64,000 nucleotides of DNA from Nemertoderma westbladi (lineage: Eukaryota; Xenacoelomorpha; Nemertodermatida; Nemertodermatidae), in the NCBI GenBank assembly GCA_032718475.1, contig JAUCBJ010007348.1, positions 1 through 64,000 of the forward strand, written 5' to 3'. Below, piece by piece: positions 9,836-20,134 of the stretch (position 1 is its first letter; each line of letters opens with the position of its first letter). A program made the translations under genes and the position numbers. The notes beneath the pieces were generated by a model, which was not told the DNA's origin, did not search any database, and saw only the letters and a list, made by a program, of their open reading frames with translations.

Positions 9836-10485
9836 TTTCAGTTACCATGACAACAGCCGAAAACAGATGTTTTTATACAAAAATTATTCATTTGGACATA
9901 GACTTCGCGATAAAATTTTACAAAACTGGGTATGTGTTATCTGCACCACTAGTTGGAACTTTTAGTGAAACTTAAATCATTCCAGAAATTTAGTTACCAT
10001 GGTAACTGTAGTTTATTAAACTCTATATCATTCAAGTCTATATTGATAACTCTATTTCTAGCAAAACTGTAATATATATAAACTTGGGGTTTTGTAACTC
10101 ATCTATAATTTCCATATCCATCCAAGCCGTTTGAGGTTAATTAGAAAGTACAGTTACCATAGCAACAAGACTAAACAGATGTTACTATTTATAAAATGAT
10201 AATTTGAAGCACAAGTTAATAGTATTATGACTTGGGACCAAGACCTACCCCCACTATATGACTTATTCTGCATCCGAATTACATTATTATATTTTTCAGT
10301 TTCCATGACAACCACTGCAAACAGATGCATTTTGATAGAAAATCGGTAATTTGGACATAAACTACAATATTTTCTGAAACTCGGTATATGTGTTATAATC
10401 TGAACCACAATCTGGACTGAATCTTTTTTCAAAGGTAAAACCCACAGTTCCAGAGAACTCTAGTTTCCATGGGAATAGACGTAAA
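9836..10485 (+). mobile_element. Truncated Helitron-like repeat, opposite orientation to the main array
   Basis: Reverse-complement copy of the interior of the elements at 15881-17156 and 17186-18461. A 92-codon stretch (10154-10432 minus) is identical in translation to copies at 16045-16323 and 17350-17628, although the frame itself is not a real gene. Homology stops at 10485 on one side and at the BEL LTR on the other, so neither terminus is present. Confidence 0.85.
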
Positions 10486-12300
10486 TTATTGTATTTATTA
10501 TTGTATTTTCGTTTCTTATTATTTTGTAAATATTAAAGTTTTTAACAGTCAAACCAGATTATTTCTTTACATGTGAATAAATTAGGTTGCAGCTTACAGT
10601 TTTATTACCCATGTTAATAAAATGTGTAAGAAAGGAGGGTCGTTAATCATAAAATATAATCTAATTACAGTTTAAATAAACTTGAGGAGAACTCTAATCG
10701 CGCCTTCTATACATGTGCAAGGCTTTGACGTTATGATAAGTCTTTCTAGTGAGAGAATAAAAAAATGAAACATTTATTTTGAAATAAAACTTAGTTTTAT
10801 TCTAGTATTAGTTTGAATTCGAAATTGAAGTTTTGAATTTTTTTCCATATTGGTATTGTACAATCATTCCACAAATAACGGCAGTAGGTAGGCCTATAGG
10901 TACAGCAGTACAGTATGTATAATGTGGCATTTGTATGATTTTCTAAGTGGAATACAAAATCCCCAATACATATAATTTATCAGTTCTTAGATAAAATACG
11001 TAACGAAAAAAACGAAACTTTTTCGTATTTCGTATCATATCTTGGATTTTTCGTATCGTATCGTATTTCCTCAAAATTGCATTCGTATCGTATCGTATCG
11101 TGAAAAATTGGTTCGTATCTTAATCGTATTTTCCTATCGTATTGTATCTTGTCCCTGTCGCTGTCTGTCTGTTCATCCCCTTACATGCAAGTTATATATG
11201 CCACTTCGATATCTTAAACTGAAAGTGTTGATGTTGAGTTTACGTTAATGATATCATTTTAACTACATTATAATTGATTTTTTCACCATGGATGGTGAAA
11301 TAGTTATTAACCAATCAGACACAAGACATATATTTTGCGCGGGAAGGTTTAAACTTTGAAGTAAATTTTCTCGGAATAACATCTTTAATTTTCAAATTAA
11401 TAATCATCCACTATTTTACCACCAAATTTCTTTAATTTTGGATAATTTGAACTGGTTTCGACAGTTCTTTAATAGTTGTCTTATGAAATTTTGATAAATA
11501 TTTGCCTTTTTATGTATAAAAATTAAATAAATGAATTAAAATTAAAATGGCAAATTAAAAATGATACTGTATAAGATATATTTTGTATATTTGATGGCGT
11601 TGATTCCAAAAAATGTTGTTTCGAGAAATTTGGACTACGATTGAGGATTAACGTTTTTAGTGAAATCTTGTGGCCTCCCATACAGTGGTTGACCATGATT
11701 ATATTATATATTCAAAAAAAGTTCACAGGGGCAATACCACGTATAAGTAAATACATGTAATGGTCAATAAATAAATTAATGATTAACCCGATTGGCCACG
11801 GGGGGATGATTTTATAAATTTTTTGTTGTAATTCATCTGAATCTTAGAGTCAGGTTTGTTGGGAAAACCAAGATTTTGTGACTTTTCCTAAAATTTAATG
11901 GGCTATCCAACAGCGTAAACGCCAATTACATAGCTATGTTAGTTTTCGTGCTGTGGTCCCATTCTAGCACCCATCTCCATTATTATTCGTGCAGCAATTT
12001 TCAAAAGTTTTTAAGGCTCGCAAAACTAAATTTATTTGCGTTATAAAGACGTTTTTCTGGATGCTGATCACGATTATGGAACTCAAATATAACATTCGTG
12101 AAAATTTCTGGTAATTTGAGATGCGCCCAGCTTGGCCCTGGGGCACGAAAAAAACAAGTAGTGCAAATATGATGATGAAAAATCAGCCTCATATTCGTCC
12201 TGATCATAGCAATGAACTACGAAAATAATCCAGCCTACCAATTTTGCCAGCCATTCTGAAAACCCAATCTGTTTAGGTGGAATCTACTAGTGTCGTGAGA
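10486..12300. other. AT-rich non-coding DNA with a (CGTAT)n patch
   Basis: No convincing exon is seen. The only clear structure is a degenerate CGTAT/TCGTATCG microsatellite at about 11015-11145. Short ORFs here have no recognisable domains or splice context. Confidence 0.6.
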
Positions 12301-12319
12301 AATACGAGTAATCGTCAGT

Positions 12320-12950
12320 TTGGGGCCGTGCACAAATGATGTCACGCTTTTTTGACGATTTTCGACCCCCCCCCCCCCTCCCCCCTCCCCCCTCCCCCCT
12401 GTACAATCGGTCACGAATCTTGCAACCCCCCTCCCCCCTTGAACGTCAAGTCACAAAATATACCCAGTATAGTTAATAAAAAATGTTAAATTTGAAATTA
12501 TTTTGATATTTACTAAATATTAATACTTCATTAATTCAGCTGTACACAATGACTAACTAAACAAGGAAGACACCCCGCATATTCACTCCCATGAGAATGA
12601 CGACATCTGAGTTTCGACATCGATCACCGGAAATGCACCAGGTATACCATCGACTATTGTGCCACTTCTTGGGTCTAACTCTACCTCGGCCTTATCTACC
12701 CAGTCAATGTGGTGTTCTTCATCTTTATCGCCACTTAGAATTAACATTTTATCACCTCGATTCGCGATTACTTAAATAGATTTCACTTTGGCTGTTGATG
12801 TTGGTGTTATGTATTTTATTTGTTCACCAAAGTGCTATTTTGACGTCACAAGTACAGCTAACCCCCTTCCCCATGTCACAAATTGTCACAAAATTGCAAA
12901 CCCCTTCCCCCCCACCCCCCCCCCCCCCCCCTTCGATGCTATTGGGTGAT
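12320..12950. repeat. C-rich block related to the GTCACG/poly-C MITE family
   Basis: It starts GGGGCCGTGCACAAATGATG then TCACGC, followed by long (C)nT runs at 12366-12400 and again at 12909-12932, with TGTCACAAA words between. The left end resembles the MITEs at 33769 and 48686. A matching right terminus is not clear. The candidate exon at 12583-12733 lies inside these limits, so this may be two fragments. Confidence 0.45.
12583..12733 (-). CDS. Candidate terminal exon, unknown gene (50 codons with stop)
   Basis: On the minus strand an AG acceptor (TTCTAAG) at 12735-12734 precedes an open frame that enters as (n)GGCGATAAAGATGAA and runs to a TGA at 12585-12583. It encodes an acidic peptide containing EEHHIDWVDKAEVELDP and ending SSFSWE. 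Its start phase fits the end of the candidate exon at 12997-13122. No family is recognised. Codon use and charge pattern look protein-like, but the acceptor pyrimidine tract is weak. Confidence 0.35.
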
Positions 12951-12996
12951 GGCTATGGCTAATACTATTGGTTGGAATTATTCGATGTTTTCTAAC

Positions 12997-13122
12997 CTTA
13001 GAATCCTCCGTCTCTCATCCATTGGGTAAACCGCTCCCTTCAACGATTCTATCTTGGCCTCAATCTCCTCAAGAGTTTCAGCGCTCTCATCGGTTAACTC
13101 TTGCCCATCAGAACGAACAAGT
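12997..13122 (-). CDS. Candidate internal exon, unknown gene (41 codons)
   Basis: It is flanked on the minus strand by a TTTGTTTAG acceptor and an AAG|GTTAGA donor. The open frame encodes an acidic helical segment (ETLEEIEAKIESLKGAVYP, then MDERRRIL). The exon leaves two nucleotides, which combine with the first base of the exon at 12733. It could be the 3' end of a gene whose upstream exons were separated by the Helitron array. It could also belong to the homeobox gene at 20000, but no WFQNRR exon lies between to prove that. Confidence 0.4.
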
Positions 13123-13171
13123 CTAAACAAAAATCATATAGAAATAAATCATTTCTATTGGTATTGTACTA

Positions 13172-14424
13172 CTAGAAAGGCATTTCCTAAAGGAAATGCA
13201 ACCACGAAGCTAAGGAAAATTAAACACTCTTTGACTCATCAGTTCATTGATTTACCGAGTTAAAAGAACTCCCGGTATTGCCAAGGTAACTGGACTTTTC
13301 TAGAAATGCTGAGTTTTACATTACGATCTAGTTTGTGGTTCCAGGTGACACATCGACTTCAAGGAAGCTTCATTGAGTAGTTTATGTGCAAAATTAATTA
13401 TTAATTTGTTAAAAAGTCTGTTTGCAGTGGTTGTCAAGGTAACTGGCAAATAGAACAACGTAGATTGGATGCAGAATAAGTGATATTATGGTGGTAGGGG
13501 TTGGTCCCAAGTCATAATGCCTTTAACTTGTGTTTCTAATTATAATTTTTTAAATTATAACATCTGTTTAGCCTGGTTACCAAGGTAACTGGATTTTCTA
13601 ATTAATTACAATTGGCTCCTCTAAGGACCTTCCTTATAGTTGAGTTGGGAGACCCAATATTTATATCTAATACAGTTTTCCTACAAACAATTGTTAAAAA
13701 TATAGACTTGAATGATATTGACTTTAATAAGCTCCAGTTACCATGGTAACTAGATATTTCTGGAATGTTTTGAGTTTCACTAAAAGTTCCAACTAGTGGT
13801 CCAGATAACACATACCCAGTTTTGTAAAATTTTATCGCGAAGTCTATGTCCAAATGAATAATTGTTGTATAAAAACATCTGTTTTCAGCGGTTGTCATGG
13901 TAACTGCAAAATAGAACAATCAAATTCGGACGCAGAATAAGTTATATAGTGGGGGTAGGGATTGGTCCCAAGTCATCACACCTTAACCTTAGGCTTCAAA
14001 TTAACATTTTAAAAATTTTAACATCTGTTTAGCCCGGTTGCCTAGGTAACTGGATTTTCTATTTAACCTCAATCGGCTCTGCTATGGACCTTATAGTTGT
14101 GTTGAGAAACCCCAAGTTTATATGTATTATAGTTTTCCTACAAATAGAGTTACAAAAATTGACTTGAAATACATAGACTTTTTTCTAAGTCCGTTGCCAT
14201 GGAAACCAGATTTTTCCTGGATATGATACCCATCCCACACGACGCGCCTTGATGAGTTGTATATACATGCAAAATTTCAGGATACTTTTAAAGGCTAGAT
14301 TTTTCTGGAGTCAAAAAACACTAAATCTGCCCCATACAAGTAAAATAGCCCACTATGAATAGACCATCTCAGCTAAGGAAAATCTTTCTTAGCGAAAGTA
14401 GTTGATTTTCCTTAGCTTCGTGGA
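13172..14424 (-). mobile_element. Helitron-like copy A
   Basis: 1253 bp, the most diverged full copy; sequence after the 3' subterminal repeat differs (CTCTTTGACTCATC). Ends CTAG followed by host TAGTAC. Confidence 0.75.
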
Positions 14425-14604
14425 AATACACGAGATTGTTATTGTAGTGTGGTTGTAGAGTGACCGAATATCAATTTCAAACACCCCTCCCCCTATTTTT
14501 GTGTACCTCTTAGCACCAACATGTTAGGTGTAACCACTATTATTATTATTAATTGAAATTCACACGATAACGTAAAATAGAGATAATATTTGTTGACAAA
14601 TTAA

Positions 14605-15872
14605 CTAGAAAGGCATTTCCTAAAGGAAATGCAACCACGAAGCTAAGGAAAATTAAACAAACGGCCACAATTTGGTTCGTTGCTTAGCCTAGTTTAGGAG
14701 CATTTGCCAATAAATAACTTCTATTCCCATGGAAACTAGAGTTCTCTGGAACTGTTGGTTTTACCTTTGAAAAAAGATTCAGTCCAGATTGTTTTTCAGA
14801 TAACACATATCGAGTTTCAGAAAATATTGTAGTTTATGTCCAAATTACAGATTTTCTATCAAAATGAATCTGTTTGCAGTGGTTGTCATGGAAACCGAAA
14901 AATAGTACAATGTAATTCGGATGCAGAATAAGTCATATAGTGGGGGTAGGTGTTGGTCCCAAGTCATAATACTATTAAATTGTGCTTCAAATTATCATTT
15001 TATTAATTTTAACATCTGTTTAGTCTTGTTGCTATGGTAACTGGATTTTCTAATTAACTTCGAACGGCTTGTATATGGACCTTATAGATGAGTTGCAAAT
15101 CCCCAAGTTTATATATATTACAGTTTTGCTCCAAATAGAGTTATGAATATAGACTTGAATGATATAGACTTTAAAAAAACTACGGTTGCCATGGTAACTA
15201 GATATTTCTGGAATGTTTTGAGTTTCACTAAAAGTTCCAACTAGTGGTCCAGATAACACATACCTAGTTTCGTAAAATTTTATCGTGAAGTCTATGTCCA
15301 AATGAATAATTTTTGTATAAAAACATCTGTTTTCAGCGGTTGTCAAGGTAACTGCAAAATAGAACAATCAAATTCGGACGCAGGATAAGTTATATAGTGG
15401 GGGTAGGGATTGGTCCCAAGTCATCACACCTTAACCTTAGGCTTCAAATTAACATTTTAAAAATTTAAACATCTGTTTAGCCCGGTTGCCAAGGTAACTG
15501 GATTTTCTATTTAACCTCAATCGGCTCTGCTATGGACCTTATAGTTGTGTTGAGAAACCCCAAGTTTATATGTATTATAGTTTTCCTACAAATAGAGTTA
15601 CAAATATTGACTTGAAATACATAGACTTTTTTCTAAGTCCGTTGCCATGGAAACCAGATTTTTCCTGGATATGAGACCCATCCCACACGACGCGCCTTGA
15701 TGAGTTGTATATACATGCAAAATTTCAGGGTACTTTTAAAGGCTAGTTTTTTCACCTATCAAAAAACACTAAATCTGCTCCATACAAGTAAAATAGCCCA
15801 CTATGAATACACCATCTCAGCTAAGGAAAATCTTTCTTAGCGAAAGTAGTTGATTTTCCTTAGCTTCGTGGA
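14605..15872 (-). mobile_element. Helitron-like copy B
   Basis: 1268 bp with both subterminal repeats and the 3' hairpin; ends CTAG, followed by TTAA. A 180-bp spacer with an (ATT)n patch separates it from copy A. Confidence 0.78.
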
Positions 15873-15880
15873 CTATAGTA

Positions 15881-17156
15881 CGAGAAAGGCATTTCCTAAA
15901 GGAAATGCAACCACGAAGCTAAGGAAAATTAAACAAACGGCCACACTTTGGTTCGTTGCTTATAGCCTAGTTTAGTAGCAATTGCCAATAATTTACGTCT
16001 ATTCCCATGGAAACTAGAGTTCTCTGGAACTGTGGGTTTTACCTTTGAAAAAAGATTCAGTCCAGATTGTGGTTCAGATTATAACACATATACCGAGTTT
16101 CAGAAAATATTGTAGTTTATGTCCAAATTACCGATTTTCTATCAAAATGCATCTGTTTGCAGTGGTTGTCATGGAAACTGAAAAATATAATAATGTAATT
16201 CGGATGCAGAATAAGTCATATAGTGGGGGTAGGTCTTGGTCCCAAGTCATAATACTATTAACTTGTGCTTCAAATTATCATTTTATAAATAGTAACATCT
16301 GTTTAGTCTTGTTGCTATGGTAACTGTACTTTCTAATTAACCTCAAACGGCTTGGATGGATATGGAAATTATAGATGAGTTACAAAACCCCAAGTTTATA
16401 TATATTACAGTTTTGCTAGAAATAGAGTTATCAATATAGACTTGAATGATATAGAGTTTAATAAACTACAGTTACCATGGTAACTAAATTTCTGGAATGA
16501 TTTAAGTTTCACTAAAAGTTCCAACTAGTGGTGCAGATAACACATACCCAGTTTTGTAAAATTTTATCGCGAAGTCTATGTCCAAATGAATAATTTTTGT
16601 ATAAAAACATCTGTTTTCGGCTGTTGTCATGGTAACTGAAAAATAGAACAATGTAATTCGGATGCAGAATAAGTTATATAGTGGGGGTAGGGGTTGGTCT
16701 CAAGTCATAACACCTTGCCCTTAGGCCTCAAATTATCATTTTATAAATTTTAACATCTGTTTATCCCGGTTGCCAACGTAACTGGATTTTCTATTTAGCC
16801 TCAATCGGATCTGCTATGGACCTTATAGTTGTGTTGCGAAACCACAAGTTTAAATCTATTATAGTTTTCCTACAAATAGAGTTATAAATATTGACTTGAA
16901 ATACATAGACTTTTTTTGAAGTCCGTTGCCATGGAAACCAGATTTTTCCTGGATATGAGACCCGGCCCAAAAGATGCGCCTCGCCGAGTAGTATATACAT
17001 GCAAAATTTCAGGGTACTTTTAAAGGCTAGTTTTTTCGCCTATCAAAAAACCCCAAATCTGCCTCACACAAGTAAAATAGCCCACTATGAATAGACCATC
17101 TCAGCTAAGGAAAATCTTTCTTAGCGAAAGTAGTTGATTTTCCTTAGCTTCGTGGA
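15881..17156 (-). mobile_element. Helitron-like copy C
   Basis: 1276 bp, nearly identical to copy D. Ends CTCG followed by T. Only 8 bp separate it from copy B. Confidence 0.8.
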
Positions 17157-17185
17157 TTAGATATGGGGTTTCCCCAATTAAAATA

Positions 17186-18461
17186 CGAGAAAGGCATTTC
17201 CTAAAGGAAATGCAACCACGAAGCTAAGGAAAATTAAACAAACGGCCACACTTTGGTTCGTTGCTTATAGCCTAGTTTAGTAGCAATTGCCAATAATTTA
17301 CTTCTATTCCCATGGAAACTAGAGTTCTCTGGAACTGTGGGTTTTACCTTTGAAAAAAGATTCAGTCCAGATTGTGGTTCAGATTATAACACATATACCG
17401 AGTTTCAGAAAATATTGTAGTTTATGTCCAAATTACCGATTTTCTATCAAAATGCATCTGTTTGCAGTGGTTGTCATGGAAACTGAAAAATATAATAATG
17501 TAATTCGGATGCAGAATAAGTCATATAGTGGGGGTAGGTCTTGGTCCCAAGTCATAATACTATTAACTTGTGCTTCAAATTATCATTTTATAAATAGTAA
17601 CATCTGTTTAGTCTTGTTGCTATGGTAACTGTACTTTCTAATTAACCTCAAACGGCTTGGATGGATATGGAAATTATAGATGAGTTACAAAACCCCAAGT
17701 TTATATATATTACAGTTTTGCTAGAAATAGAGTTATCAATATAGACTTGAATGATATAGAGTTTAATAAACTACAGTTACCATGGTAACTAAATTTCTGG
17801 AATGATTTAAGTTTCACTAAAAGTTCCAACTAGTGGTGCAGATAACACATACCCAGTTTTGTAAAATTTTATCGCGAAGTCTATGTCCAAATGAATAATT
17901 TTTGTATAAAAACATCTGTTTTCGGCTGTTGTCATGGTAACTGAAAAATAGAACAATGTAATTCGGATGCAGAATAAGTTATATAGTGGGGGTAGGGGTT
18001 GGTCTCAAGTCATAACACCTTGCCCTTAGGCCTCAAATTAACATTTTATAAATTTTAACATCTGTTTATCCCGGTTGCCAAGGTAACTGGATTTTCTATT
18101 TAGCCTCAATCGGATCTGCTATGGACCTTATAGTTGTGTTGCAAAACCCCAAGTTTAAATCTATTATAGTTTTCCTACAAATAGAGTTATAAATATTGAC
18201 TTGAAATACATAGACTTTTTTTGAAGTCCGTTGCCATGGAAACCAGATTTTTCCTGGATATGAGACCCGGCCCAAAAGATGCGCCTCGCCGAGTAGTATA
18301 TACATGCAAAATTTCAGGGTACTTTTAAAGGCTAGTTTTTTCGCCTATCAAAAAACCCCAAATCTGCCTCACACAAGTAAAATAGCCCACTATGAATAGA
18401 CCATCTCAGCTAAGGAAAATCTTTCTTAGCGAAAGTAGTTGATTTTCCTTAGCTTCGTGGA
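17186..18461 (-). mobile_element. Helitron-like copy D
   Basis: 1276 bp. Contains X-box-like palindromes at 17470, 17616, 17776, 17938, 18074 and 18240, spaced 136-166 bp. The CATCTGTTT...GTTGTCATGG module repeats after roughly 460 bp, showing a higher-order internal repeat of about three ~150-bp subunits. Confidence 0.8.
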
Positions 18462-18471
18462 TGTATTTTAA

Positions 18472-18728
18472 CGAGAAAGGCATTTCCTAAAGGAAATGCA
18501 ACCACGAAGCTAAGGAAAATTAAACAAACGGCCACACTTTGGTTCGTTGCTTTAGCCTCGTTTAGTAGCAATTGTCAATAATTAACTTCTATTCCCATGG
18601 AAACTAGAGTTCTCTGGAACTGTTGCTTTAACCTTTGAAAAAAAATTCAGTACAGATTGTGGTTCAGATAACACATATACTGAGTTTCAGAAAATATTGT
18701 AGTTTATGTCCAAATTACCGATTGTCTA
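18472..18728 (-). mobile_element. Helitron-like copy E, 5'-truncated
   Basis: Only the 3' 257 bp remain (hairpin, subterminal repeat and adjoining sequence). It abuts the 3' end of copy F directly, and the missing part of E is not found on the far side of F. A clean insertion of F into E therefore does not explain the junction. Confidence 0.75.
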
Positions 18729-19991
18729 CTAGAAAGGCATTTCCTAAAGGAAATGCAACCACGAAGCTAAGGAAAATTAAACAAACGGCCACAATTTGGT
18801 TCGTTGCTTAGCCTAGTTTAGTAGCATTTGCCAATAAATAACTTCTATTCCCATGGAAACTAGAGTTCTCTGGAACTGTTGGTTTTACCTTTGAAAAAAG
18901 ATTCAGTCCAGATTGTTTTTCAGATAACACATCGAGTTTCAGAAAATATTGTAGTTTATGTCCAAATTACAGATTTTCTATCAAAATGCATCTGTTTGCA
19001 GTGGTTGTCATGGAAACTGAAAAATAGAACAATGTAATTCGGATGCAGAATAAGTCATATAGTGGGGGTAGGTGTTGGTCCCAAGTCATAATACTATTAA
19101 ATTGTGCTTCAAATTATCATTTTATTAATTTTAACATCTGTTTACTCTTGTTGCTATGGTAAATGGATTTTCTAATTAACTTCGAACGGCTTGTATATGG
19201 ACCTTATAGATGAGTTACAAAACCCCAAGTTTATATATATTACAGTTTTGCTAGAAATAGAGTTATCAATATAGACTTGAATGATATAGAGTTTAATAAA
19301 CTACAGTTACCATGGTAACTAAATTTCTGGAATGATTTAAGTTTCACTAAAAGTTCCAACTAGTGGTGCAGATAACACATACCCAGTTTTGTAAAATTTT
19401 ATCGCGAAGTCTATGTCCAAATGAATAATTTTTGTATAAAAACATCTGTTTTCGGCTGTTGTCATGGTAACTGAAAAATAGAACAATGTAATTCGGATGC
19501 AGAATAAGTTATATAGTGGGGGTAGGGGTTGGTCTCAAGTCATAACACCTTGCCCTTAGGCCTCAAATTATCATTTTATAAATTTTAACATCTGTTTATC
19601 CCGGTTGCCAACGTAACTGGATTTTCTATTTAGCCTCAATCGGATCTGCTATGGACCTTATAGTTGTGTTGCAAAACCCCAAGTTTAAATCTATTATAGT
19701 TTTCCTACAAATAGAGTTATAAATATTGACTTGAAATACATAGACTTTTTTTGAAGTCCGTTGCCATGGAAACCAGATTTTTCCTGGATATGAGACCCGG
19801 CCCAAAAGATGCGCCTCGCCGAGTAGTATATACATGCAAAATTTCAGGGTACTTTTAAAGGCTAGTTTTTTCGCCTATCAAAAAACCCCAAATCTGCCTC
19901 ACACAAGTAAAATAGCCCACTATGAATAGACCATCTCAGCTAAGGAAAATCTTTCTTAGCGAAAGTAGTTGATTTTCCTTAGCTTCGTGGA
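18729..19991 (-). mobile_element. Helitron-like copy F, next to the homeodomain exon
   Basis: 1263 bp; starts TCCACG after a host A and ends CTAG before a T, the canonical Helitron A|T site. Its start lies 8 nt into the intron that follows the homeobox exon. Confidence 0.8.
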
Positions 19992-19999
19992 TCTCTCAC

Positions 20000-20134
20000 C
20001 TGTATTCTTGCCTCCGACAATTCAACTCTAGAAGCCAATTCTTCTCTTACAAATATATCCGGGTAGTGGGTAGTATTGAATAAATTTTCGAGTTCGTGAA
20101 GTTGTTCTGGGCTAAATGTTGTACGGCAACGTCT
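20000..20134 (-). CDS. Homeodomain exon (residues about 2-46)
   Basis: Acceptor ATTAATATTGCAG|AGACG at 20135 and donor CAG|GTGAGA at 19999 both match consensus. The encoded segment contains RTTF, THYPDIF and [16 protein letters not shown], with the hallmark HYPD of PRD-class helix 2. Residue 50, which discriminates Q50 from K50 classes, lies in the missing exon. Confidence 0.88.

Larger units (their letters stand above)
13172..19991 (-). mobile_element. Tandem array of six non-autonomous Helitron-like elements
   Basis: Copies (minus orientation): A 13172-14424, B 14605-15872, C 15881-17156, D 17186-18461, E 18472-18728 (5'-truncated), F 18729-19991. Each full copy starts TCCACGAAGCTAAGG and ends with the inverse subterminal repeat CCTTAGCTTCGTGG, a hairpin GCATTTCCTTTAGGAAATGC, then CTTTCTAG or CTTTCTCG, always followed by T. 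A second stem (CTAAGGAAAATC / GATTTTCCTTAG) lies at the 5' end. A 5' TC, a 3' hairpin with CTAG-T and subterminal inverted repeats are Helitron/Helentron signatures. No Rep-helicase ORF is present. C and D are nearly identical, suggesting recent duplication. Confidence 0.8.

Noticed and set aside
10154-10432. Identical 92-codon ORF present three times (also 16045-16323 and 17350-17628)
   Set aside because: Identity reflects recent copies of the same Helitron-like DNA. Other copies break the frame, and there is no codon-level conservation.
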